Assembly (NCBI GenBank): GCA_041744735.1
Contig: JBGTKH010000324.1
Location: forward strand, 1 to 5,443
From: JBGTKH01 sp041744735
GTDB lineage: Bacteria > Planctomycetota > Planctomycetia > Pirellulales > Pirellulaceae
Length of the DNA stretch: 5,443 nucleotides
Direction of reading: 5' to 3'
Shown: positions 1 through 4,945 of the stretch, in pieces
Layout: each line of letters starts with the position of its first letter
Numbering within the stretch: the stretch's first letter is position 1
Program-made: the position numbers and the translations under genes
Notes under the pieces: generated by a model
What the model was told of the DNA's origin: nothing
Database searches by the model: none
Seen by the model: the letters and a program-made list of their open reading frames with translations, nothing else

Positions 1-15
1 CGACTGACCCCAGCC

Positions 16-36
16 CGAGTGAGCGTCTGTCACTCG
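16..36 (-). other. Short hairpin overlapping the trpE stop codon
   Basis: A perfect 7-bp inverted repeat (CGAGTGA at 16-22, TCACTCG at 30-36) with a 7-nt loop spans the trpE stop codon. On the minus strand it sits where a terminator or 3' end stabiliser could lie, but no T-tract follows within the 15 bases left in the window. The stem is short enough to arise by chance. What follows trpE lies outside the window. Confidence 0.25.
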
Positions 37-1532
37 CCCGCCGATCGCTGTTCGGTGATTTCGATGGCTTTCAGCAGGCCGCGGGCTTTGTTGAGCGTTT
101 CTTGGTATTCCAGTTCGGGCACGCTGTCGGCCACGATGCCGGCGCCGGCTTGGACGTAGGCTTTTTGGCCTTGCACCACCAGCGTCCGCAACGCGATGCA
201 GGTGTCCATGTTGCCGCTGTAATCGAAATAGCCGACGGCACCGGCGTAGGGGCCGCGGCGGTGCGGCTCCAGCTCGTCGATGATCTGCATGGCGCGAACT
301 TTCGGCGCGCCGCTGACGGTGCCGGCGGGCAGGCAGGCTCGCAGCGCGTCGAAGGCGTCCTTGCCAGCGGCCAACTCGCCGGTCACGTTCGACGTGATGT
401 GCATCACGTGGCTGTAACGTTCGATGACCATCACGTCACTGAGATTTACGCTGCCATACGCGGCCACCCGCCCCACATCATTGCGGCCCAGATCGACCAG
501 CATCACGTGTTCGGCCCGCTCTTTCGGATCGGCCAGCAGTTCGTCGGCCAGCCGGCGGTCTTCTTCGTCCGTCTCACCGCGCCGCCGCGTGCCGGCCAGT
601 GGCCGCACCGTAACTTTGCCGTCGACCACGCGGCACATGATCTCCGGCGAGCTGCCGACCAGCGTCACTTCGGGCGTGCGCAGAAAGAACATGAACGGGC
701 TGGGATTGACCACGCGCAGCGTGCGATAGATCTCGAACGGGTCGCTGCGAATGTCCAACTCCAGCCGCTGGCTGATGACGACTTGAAAGATATCGCCGGC
801 GCGAATGTACTCGACGCACTTGCGCACCGCGTCTTCAAAATCGGCCTGTTGGAAGTTCGCTCGATATGCGATCGCGGGTTCGCCGCCGGTGGCGATGTCG
901 GTGCACACGAGTTCGCTGGTCGCGGGGGCCGAGAGCTTTTCCACAAGTTCGTCAACACGCCGCTGAGCATCTTGATAGGCCGCTGCTGCGTCGCCGTCTG
1001 ACTTATCCAGCCGCGCCATCGCAATCACGACCATCGTCTTGTTCACGTTGTCGAAGACCACCATGCGGTCGTAAAAAGCAAACGAGAGATCGGGCAGACT
1101 GCGGTCGTCGTCGGGCGCGTTGGGCAAGTGTTCGGTGTAACGCACGACGTCGTATCCGGCGTAACCGATCGCTCCGCCCGTGAACGGCGGCAGTTGCGGC
1201 AGGTGAGCGGCCTTCACCTCGATCAGCCGGCGGCGCAATTCTTCCAGCGGATCGTCGCACTCGAATTGCTCGCGGCCGGCGGCGGACGTGATCGTGACCG
1301 TCGTGCGGCGGGCGCTTAACTCCAAGAATGGTTCGGCCGCCAGAAAGCTGTACCGGCCGACGTTCTCTCCCCCTATCACACTTTCAAATAGACAAGCATT
1401 GCCCCCCAAGTCGATGCGGTGAAACGCGGTCACCGGCGTCAGCGCGTCGCTAACCAAACGCCGGCAAACCGGCACCAACTGATGGCCGGCCGCTAACTGC
1501 TGGAACGTTTCGAAATCGGGAAAGTATCGCAT
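30..1532 (-). CDS. trpE: Anthranilate synthase component I
   Basis: This cytoplasmic enzyme converts chorismate to anthranilate, using ammonia delivered by the TrpG glutaminase subunit; it is the committed step of tryptophan synthesis. The 500-aa product has the usual full TrpE length. The N-terminal domain carries LFES (48-51) followed by GRYSF (59-63), corresponding to the LLES element that binds feedback tryptophan in enteric TrpE, so feedback inhibition is likely. The C-terminal chorismate-binding domain shows GDIFQVVISQR (246-256), GSSPEIM (293-299), RPLAGTRRRG (310-319), KERAEHVMLVDLGRNDVG (337-354), SHVMHI (374-379), LPAGTVSGAPK (401-411) and QAGAGIVADS (461-470). The acidic Mg-binding positions (E341 and the ELEYQET region, 473-479) are present. 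The start is the ATG at 1532; no good Shine-Dalgarno precedes it. No trpG is fused. The paralogue PabB is the main alternative, but the N-terminal feedback element and length favour TrpE. It is divergent from mcsA, and I see no Trp-rich leader peptide. Confidence 0.95.
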   Translation of the reverse strand: MRYFPDFETFQQLAAGHQLVPVCRRLVSDALTPVTAFHRIDLGGNACLFESVIGGENVGRYSFLAAEPFLELSARRTTVTITSAAGREQFECDDPLEELRRRLIEVKAAHLPQLPPFTGGAIGYAGYDVVRYTEHLPNAPDDDRSLPDLSFAFYDRMVVFDNVNKTMVVIAMARLDKSDGDAAAAYQDAQRRVDELVEKLSAPATSELVCTDIATGGEPAIAYRANFQQADFEDAVRKCVEYIRAGDIFQVVISQRLELDIRSDPFEIYRTLRVVNPSPFMFFLRTPEVTLVGSSPEIMCRVVDGKVTVRPLAGTRRRGETDEEDRRLADELLADPKERAEHVMLVDLGRNDVGRVAAYGSVNLSDVMVIERYSHVMHITSNVTGELAAGKDAFDALRACLPAGTVSGAPKVRAMQIIDELEPHRRGPYAGAVGYFDYSGNMDTCIALRTLVVQGQKAYVQAGAGIVADSVPELEYQETLNKARGLLKAIEITEQRSAGE

Positions 1533-1576
1533 TGTGGGTCAGCTTAGCAACGAGTCGTAAGAGTCACAACGGGCAA

Positions 1577-1665
1577 GGGGTTGGGAGTCATTTTCATGTC
1601 GGCGGTAAGGTTGCTCAAATGCTGACGGCGCTGTCCCCGCCGACATGAAAAAGACTTCCGACCTC
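1577..1665. repeat. REPIN-like paired inverted repeat, copy 1 (intact)
   Basis: Two 29-nt arms (1577-1605 and 1637-1665) are inverted copies of each other with 4 mismatches, around a 31-nt centre; total length is 89 bp. The arms share the core GGGGTCGGGAGTCTTTTTC with the repeat at 4037-4246, so this is a dispersed family rather than a local hairpin. The arrangement, two inverted short repeats with a roughly 30-nt spacer in an intergenic region, resembles REPIN/BIME elements moved by RAYT transposases. No such transposase is in the window, so that link is inference. It lies between the divergent trpE and mcsA genes, just upstream of the mcsA promoter. Confidence 0.75.
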
Positions 1666-1678
1666 GTTCGTTACGAAC
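1666..1678. promoter_or_regulatory. 13-bp palindrome next to the mcsA promoter
   Basis: GTTCGT and ACGAAC form a perfect 6-bp dyad around one central base, ending 4 bp before the -35 hexamer at 1683. The position suits an activator or repressor site. A caveat is that similar sequence (TAACG with A/C-rich flanks) lies outside the arms of the second repeat copy at about 4250, so this could instead be the outer edge of the repeat element. Confidence 0.35.
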
Positions 1679-1682
1679 AACC

Positions 1683-1710
1683 TTGACACGCTGGGGCCGG
1701 TTGATAGAAT
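1683..1710 (+). promoter_or_regulatory. Sigma70-type promoter for mcsA-mcsB
   Basis: TTGACA (1683-1688) matches the -35 consensus fully, and TAGAAT (1705-1710) matches five of six -10 positions; the spacer is 16 bp. Transcription would begin near 1717, giving an untranslated leader of about 180 nt before the mcsA ATG at 1897. It points toward mcsA and is the best promoter-like sequence I found in the window. Confidence 0.6.
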
Positions 1711-1734
1711 CCTACTGGGAAACTTAAGCCTTGT

Positions 1735-1752
1735 GGTGCAACGAGTTGCACC
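1735..1752. promoter_or_regulatory. 18-bp perfect dyad in the mcsA leader (candidate operator)
   Basis: GGTGCAAC and GTTGCACC are perfect 8-bp inverted arms around a central GA. The site falls at roughly +18 to +35 relative to the predicted transcription start, a position where a bound repressor blocks initiation or early elongation. It does not match the CtsR heptad direct repeat or the HrcA CIRCE element, the usual stress operators for clp and chaperone genes. As RNA it could form a stem, but a 2-nt loop would be strained, so a DNA-binding site is more likely. Confidence 0.45.
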
Positions 1753-1810
1753 GAATTGTCTTTCCTCGAGAAGCCGAATGCTGAAGTTTCCTCACCGACG
1801 ACGCAAGCGC

Positions 1811-1847
1811 GCACTTTCGAGCCGCTGGAGGCAAAGTGCCGTAGCGG
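1811..1847 (+). other. Overlapping leader hairpins upstream of mcsA
   Basis: Two short perfect inverted repeats overlap in the predicted mcsA leader: GCACTTT (1811-1817) with AAAGTGC (1833-1839), and CCGCT (1822-1826) with AGCGG (1843-1847). They cannot both form, so the leader could in principle switch between two folds. Stems of 7 and 5 bp are weak evidence and may be chance. No known riboswitch architecture is recognised. Confidence 0.2.
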
Positions 1848-1896
1848 TCGTTTAACTAAGTCCCCTTCGCAGCGGTCTCGCACAGTGCCCACGACC

Positions 1897-2415
1897 ATGA
1901 AATGCCAACACTGCGATAAGCCGGCGTCGTTTCACATCACGGAGTTGACCGGTTCCGAGCCGCAAGGGTTCCAGGAATTGCACCTGTGCGCCGACCACGC
2001 ACAGCAGTACCTGTCGCCGTCGGAGGAGTCGGAGCAGCCCGACTCGTCACTGGCCGGCATGTTGGCCAAGCAATTAAAGGTGGGCCAGACGGCCGAAGAG
2101 TTAGCCCGCTTGGACCAGCGAGCATGTCCGGTGTGCGGCATCACGTTTTACGAGTTCCGTCATCAAGGCCGCCTGGGCTGCCCGCACGATTATGTTTGCT
2201 TCGAGAAAGAGTTGGAGCCGTTGATCGCCAACATCCACGGCGAAACTCGTCACAGCGGCAAACATCCGCACGGCGGCGGCCAGGGAACGCTGCGGCAGAC
2301 CGAACTGATCCGGCTGCGGCGCGAGATGAAAGAGGCTGTCGAGAAAGAACAGTACGAAAAAGCGTCTGCGTTGCGCGATCAAATCCGCCAAATCGAACAG
2401 GAATCACAACCGTGA
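1897..2415 (+). CDS. mcsA: McsA-type activator of protein arginine kinase (UVR domain, zinc-binding)
   Basis: In Bacillus, McsA binds and activates the McsB kinase in protein quality control with ClpC; the 172-aa product here has the same layout. The N-terminus starts MKCQHC, giving a zinc pair C3/C6 completed by C31 and H34 (CADH). A second zinc knuckle has C77 and C80 (CPVC) and C95 (GCPHDY), where the fourth ligand differs from the CxxC of B. subtilis and may be H97 or be absent. The His/Gly-rich linker at 113-130 leads into a UVR motif (about 135-168, with EKASALRDQI), the coiled hairpin found in UvrB, UvrC and ClpC. The ATG at 1897 is chosen because the zinc pair must begin there. The frame stays open upstream to a TTG at 1756, but that stretch has no recognisable conserved sequence. 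No clear Shine-Dalgarno. Its stop overlaps the mcsB start by 4 bp, so the two are co-translated. Confidence 0.88.
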   Translation: MKCQHCDKPASFHITELTGSEPQGFQELHLCADHAQQYLSPSEESEQPDSSLAGMLAKQLKVGQTAEELARLDQRACPVCGITFYEFRHQGRLGCPHDYVCFEKELEPLIANIHGETRHSGKHPHGGGQGTLRQTELIRLRREMKEAVEKEQYEKASALRDQIRQIEQESQP

Positions 2416-3494
2416 AACTCGAAGAGCTCGCCGGCCGCTGCGGCGAGTGGCTGCGGGGCTCCGGCCCCGAATCCGATATCGTCATCAGCAGCCGGATCCG
2501 CCTGGCGCGGAACCTGGCTGATTTTCCGTTCATCCGCAAATGCAATGAACAGGATCGCGGCGTGATCGAAAAGACCGTGCGCGAGAAGATTCTGAAGTTG
2601 GACGAGCTGCGCGGGCTGCAGTATGTCGACGTGAGTGTGTTGGAACGCGTCGATCGCCAGTTCCTGGTCGAGCGGCAATTGATCAGCCGCGAGCATGCCG
2701 AAGGAGCCGGCGCCCGCGGCGTGGCCATCGACACCAAGCACGAGCAATTCAGCCTGATGATCAATGAAGAAGATCATCTGCGCATCCAAGTCATGCATAG
2801 CGGGTTAGACTTGGAAGCAGCTTGGAAGCGCATGAATCGCATCGACGATTTGATTGAGAAGCATCTGACCTACGCTTTCCACGAGCGGCTGGGCTATCTC
2901 ACTGCCTGCCCCACAATCGTCGGCACCGGGATGCGCGTGAGTGTCATGCTGCACCTGCCGGCATTGGTCATCACGCGGCAGATTGAAAAGGTCTTCCGCA
3001 GCCTGCAAAAAATCAGCCTGGCCGTGCGGGGCCTGTATGGTGAAGGCTCGCAGGCCATGGGCGACTTTTATCAGATCAGCAACCAGATCACGCTGGGCCG
3101 CAGCGAAACCGATTTGCTCAAGCAAGTCGGCGACGTGGTGCCCGTGCTGATCGACTACGAGCGCCGGGCCCGTGAGTTCCTGGTGCGTGAAAGCCAGAAG
3201 GAATTGCACGACCGCGTCAGCCGCGCTTACGGCATTCTCTGCACGGCTCAAACCATCAGCAGCCAAGAGACGATGGACTTGCTCTCCAGCGTCCGCATGG
3301 GCATCAACCTGAAGCTGATTGAGGACCTGGAGATGGCCACCGTCAACAAATTGTTCATTCACACCCAACCCGCCCACCTGCAAAAGCTGCGCGGCGTGGA
3401 ACTCGACACCGCCGACCGCAACATCGAACGCGCGATCTACCTCCGCCGCCACCTGTCCCGCCGCAATCATGAAGATGAGACGGAGAAGAACTGA
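2412..3494 (+). CDS. mcsB: Protein arginine kinase McsB
   Basis: McsB transfers phosphate from ATP to arginine side chains of damaged or regulatory proteins; phosphoarginine then serves as a ClpC-ClpP degradation tag. The 360-aa product is close to the roughly 363-aa B. subtilis enzyme and collinear with it. Visible motifs are PESDIVISSRIRLARN (19-34, nucleotide phosphate contacts), NEEDH (118-122, catalytic glutamate region), CPTIVGTGMR (166-175, with the active-site cysteine C166) and GEGSQAMGDFYQISNQ (210-225). The C-terminal phosphoarginine-sensing motif RDxxRA appears as RNIERA (336-341), so its aspartate is replaced by asparagine. The start is the GTG at 2412, within GTGA shared with the mcsA stop; a weak AGGA lies about 9 nt upstream. 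Guanido kinases (creatine or arginine kinase) share the catalytic fold, but the mcsA partner and overall match to McsB make that reading unlikely. Confidence 0.93.
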   Translation: MKLEELAGRCGEWLRGSGPESDIVISSRIRLARNLADFPFIRKCNEQDRGVIEKTVREKILKLDELRGLQYVDVSVLERVDRQFLVERQLISREHAEGAGARGVAIDTKHEQFSLMINEEDHLRIQVMHSGLDLEAAWKRMNRIDDLIEKHLTYAFHERLGYLTACPTIVGTGMRVSVMLHLPALVITRQIEKVFRSLQKISLAVRGLYGEGSQAMGDFYQISNQITLGRSETDLLKQVGDVVPVLIDYERRAREFLVRESQKELHDRVSRAYGILCTAQTISSQETMDLLSSVRMGINLKLIEDLEMATVNKLFIHTQPAHLQKLRGVELDTADRNIERAIYLRRHLSRRNHEDETEKN

Positions 3495-3498
3495 GCGT

Positions 3499-3527
3499 TT
3501 GACCGCTCGCTAATCGCGGCCTACCGT
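3499..3527 (+). promoter_or_regulatory. Weak promoter-like sequence before the response regulator
   Basis: TTGACC (3499-3504) lies 17 bp before TACCGT (3522-3527), in the 92-bp gap after mcsB. The -35 match is good and the -10 match poor (three of six). It could give the receiver gene its own transcript; readthrough from mcsB is equally possible because no terminator is visible between them. Confidence 0.3.
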
Positions 3528-3573
3528 TTGCTATTGCCACTACCCGCAATCGGCGCGTGGCACACTTGTCTTT

Positions 3574-3578
3574 GGAGG
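3574..3578 (+). promoter_or_regulatory. Ribosome binding site fixing the response regulator start
   Basis: GGAGG lies 8 nt before the ATG at 3587, an ideal spacing. It decides against the in-frame GTG at 3557, which lies upstream of this site and would place it inside the gene. Confidence 0.75.
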
Positions 3579-3586
3579 CCAGCCAG

Positions 3587-4018
3587 ATGCAGGATAACGC
3601 GGTGGTACAGTTGGAGCCGGATGAAACTTCTGCGACGGTGCAGCACTCGATCTTGATCGTCGACGACGATTCAGGCCAAACCGAAGCGCTTTCGTACCGT
3701 CTGCGCAGCCAGGGTTTTCAGACACTGACGGCCCTGTGCGGAAAAGAAGGGCTCGCCGTGGCCCGCGCCCAGCATCCTCATCTGGTGCTGTTGGATTTGG
3801 GACTGCCGGACATCGATGGGCTGCAGGTCTGCGAGCGCTTGGCCGACGATCCGACCACCTGCACGATTCCGGTGATTGTGCTCAGCGGCATGGCCCGGCC
3901 GGACATCATTCGCTGTGCGCGAGCCGTGGGCTGCCGTTACTACGTGCGCAAACCGTACGACCCGAGCGCTCTGCTGATCCTGATCGAGAGCGCGATTCAC
4001 GAGACCGAAAGCTGGTAG
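3587..4018 (+). CDS. Single-domain response regulator (CheY-like receiver)
   Basis: The 143-aa protein is a receiver domain with a short, probably disordered N-terminal extension of about 20 residues and no output domain. It would accept phosphate from a histidine kinase and act by protein-protein contact. Key residues are all visible: acidic pair D26/D27 in ILIVDDD, phosphoacceptor D70 in VLLDLGLPDIDG, S100 in VLSG (the conserved Thr/Ser), and K122 in VRKPYDP; Y118 or Y119 sits at the aromatic switch position. The start is the ATG at 3587, supported by a well-placed GGAGG. No kinase gene is nearby, so its partner is unknown. It lies 92 bp after mcsB on the same strand, which may be accidental or may link it to the same stress transcript. 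CheY proper is less likely without chemotaxis neighbours. Confidence 0.88.
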   Translation: MQDNAVVQLEPDETSATVQHSILIVDDDSGQTEALSYRLRSQGFQTLTALCGKEGLAVARAQHPHLVLLDLGLPDIDGLQVCERLADDPTTCTIPVIVLSGMARPDIIRCARAVGCRYYVRKPYDPSALLILIESAIHETESW

Positions 4019-4036
4019 CGGGTGACGGATCGCAAC

Positions 4037-4246
4037 GGGGTCGGGAGTCCTTTTCCTTTTTGGCCAAGCCGCGAGCATGAGTTCGCAAGTGCGTACTAGT
4101 GCTTTGTCAAAGCTTGATTTTGAGGTCGGCCAGTTACGTGGCGTAAGCTTCCAGCTTGCGTTAAATCGCGTTGGCAAGCAGGATGCTTACCCCACATTTT
4201 AGCTTTGACAAAGCACTAGCCAAAAATGAAAAAGACTCCCGACCCC
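4037..4246. repeat. REPIN-like paired inverted repeat, copy 2 (interrupted)
   Basis: The arms at 4037-4064 and 4219-4246 are 28 nt each and match as inverted repeats with only 2 mismatches. They carry the same GGGGTCGGGAGTC and T-rich core as the element at 1577-1665. The 154-nt interior contains a separate element (4096-4219). Taking that out with one copy of its flanking TA leaves arms separated by 34 nt and a total of 90 bp, against 89 bp for copy 1. It lies between the ends of the convergent response regulator and the 63-aa gene, the usual location for such repeats, and could also act as a bidirectional transcription barrier. Nothing in 4019-4253 looks protein-coding. Confidence 0.8.
4096..4219. 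mobile_element. MITE-like non-autonomous element with 19-bp perfect terminal inverted repeats
   Basis: The ends CTAGTGCTTTGTCAAAGCT (4096-4114) and its exact reverse complement (4201-4219) form perfect 19-bp terminal repeats around 86 bp with no coding capacity. TA dinucleotides at 4097-4098 and 4217-4218 could be a target duplication, as for IS630/mariner-type elements; the four-base CTAG at both ends is an alternative. Inside, 4138-4160 and 4173-4195 form a further 23-nt imperfect inverted repeat (4 mismatches) with a 12-nt loop. Each terminus also contains its own 13-nt palindrome (GCTTTG, one base, CAAAGC). The parent transposase is not in the window, so the family assignment is open. Confidence 0.7.
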
Positions 4247-4253
4247 TTTTGCG

Positions 4254-4445
4254 TTATGCCGCGTCGCGCAGCCGGGCGAGGGCTTCGATGGCCGATTCAG
4301 CGTTTTCCAGCCCGCCGGCTTGAGCCACAAATTGGGCCATGATCATCAGTTGCTCGGGCGGCAGGTTTTCGCCTAATTCGCCCAGGATTTCGCGCATTTC
4401 GTCGAGCGTCATTTCGTGGATCGGCAGGTCTTCGTCGGCAGTCAT
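4254..4445 (-). CDS. Hypothetical 63-aa acidic helical protein
   Basis: I do not recognise a named family. The product begins MTADEDLPIHEMTLDEM and is rich in Glu, Leu and Ala; residues 12-20, about 29-41 and 43-60 look like three amphipathic helices, the second starting at PPEQLMIMAQFV. There is no signal peptide or membrane segment, so a small cytoplasmic protein is likely. The ATG at 4445 is chosen because GAGGG lies 6 nt upstream (4452-4456); the frame can be extended to a TTG at 4490, but that start has no ribosome site. The stop (4254-4256) lies 8 bp from the repeat at 4037-4246. Base composition and codon use resemble the neighbours, and the ribosome site supports a real gene. Confidence 0.6.
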   Translation of the reverse strand: MTADEDLPIHEMTLDEMREILGELGENLPPEQLMIMAQFVAQAGGLENAESAIEALARLRDAA

Positions 4446-4615
4446 GTCTGGCCCTCGTCGGGAATTGCGGGAAGTCACGTCGATGCGCAATTACTGATCG
4501 GCCGGCCGCCGGGCCATGATTTAGCGTTTGTTGCTTGCGCTACGACTGGGAAAACTAGGTAAACCGTTTCGATTCGGCGCAGTTCGGCCAATGCCGGCAC
4601 GCGGATTTGCCGATC

Positions 4616-4637
4616 ATACGGGATGTACAACCCGTAT
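4616..4637. promoter_or_regulatory. 22-bp near-perfect palindrome upstream of the 91-aa gene
   Basis: ATACGGG, A, TGTACA, A, CCCGTAT reads the same on both strands apart from one non-complementary pair (A4623/A4630). The symmetric arms and even length suit a dimeric transcription factor. It lies 31 bp before the proposed ATG at 4669 and about 170 bp from the divergent 63-aa gene start. A TTGACA overlaps its right edge (4637-4642), but no -10 element is found at proper distance. The regulator is unknown. Confidence 0.4.
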
Positions 4638-4668
4638 TGACAGCAGCCACCGCTTTCACGAAACGCTA

Positions 4669-4944
4669 ATGCACCACGCGCAACACACGTTCCAGGTTCG
4701 ACAGTTCATCACCGAGGCATTTGTAGACCTGGGCGCGCGCCCGGAGAGTCCGGTACGCGAGACGATCTTGATCCGCAATGCCCAATATTGCGGCCGCCGC
4801 TTCGACCGCGACGGATTTCAAGCCATCTGGTTCGTCGAGGAAGGCGAAGTCAAATTTTACGGGCCAGACGGCCTGTTGCTGCGCGTTTCCTCGCCCAGCG
4901 CTGGCCTAACGCTCGCCACTCATGAACAGCCGCAAGCGGCGTGA
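4669..4944 (+). CDS. Hypothetical 91-aa protein
   Basis: No named family is recognised with certainty. The first part (MHHAQHTFQVRQFITEAFV) looks helical. It is followed by RETILIRNAQYCGRRFDRDGFQAIWFVEEGEVKFYGPDG, a run of short beta strands with GRRF and WFVEE signatures that suggest a small mixed alpha/beta domain; the tail is flexible. I have the impression that similar small proteins occur in planctomycetes, but this cannot be verified here. The frame stays open back to about 4528, but that upstream part has poor coding character and holds the 22-bp palindrome, so the ATG at 4669 is preferred despite lacking a clear Shine-Dalgarno. The stop is one base from the stop of the convergent TerB-like gene, with no room for a terminator between them. 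Confidence 0.6.
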   Translation: MHHAQHTFQVRQFITEAFVDLGARPESPVRETILIRNAQYCGRRFDRDGFQAIWFVEEGEVKFYGPDGLLLRVSSPSAGLTLATHEQPQAA

Positions 4945-4945
4945 C

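Noticed and set aside
102..1001. A 299-codon open frame on the plus strand, opposite trpE
   Set aside because: Its product is low-complexity His/Ala/Asp-rich sequence typical of the antisense of a GC-rich gene, and trpE on the other strand has unambiguous family motifs throughout.
1533..1576. Promoter for trpE on the minus strand (TTGTGA, 17 bp, TAAGCT)
   Set aside because: The -10 match is only three of six and would leave almost no leader; too weak to list as a feature.
1735..1752. CIRCE (HrcA) or CtsR operator reading of the mcsA dyad
   Set aside because: CIRCE has 9-bp arms with a 9-bp spacer and a different sequence, and CtsR sites are direct heptad repeats; neither fits.
1756..1896. 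N-terminal extension of McsA from an upstream TTG
   Set aside because: The conserved MKCQHC zinc start falls exactly at 1897, and the extension shows no domain and overlaps the predicted leader; not formally excluded.
1986..2411. Extension of the mcsB frame upstream through mcsA
   Set aside because: The extended peptide is Arg/Pro-rich out-of-frame translation of mcsA; the homologous McsB N-terminus begins at the GTG at 2412 in the overlapping GTGA.
2805..3470. A 221-codon open frame on the minus strand, opposite mcsB
   Set aside because: Shadow of mcsB, which carries the complete kinase motif set; no family features in the antisense product.
4037..4246. Simple intrinsic terminator for the response regulator
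   Set aside because: The arms are 154 nt apart and recur elsewhere in the window as a repeat family; a termination effect is possible but it is not a standard hairpin plus T-tract.
4593..4611. Sigma54-like -24/-12 promoter (GGCAC...TTTGC)
   Set aside because: The GG and GC pairs are separated by 11 bases instead of the required 10, and no sigma54 activator is nearby.
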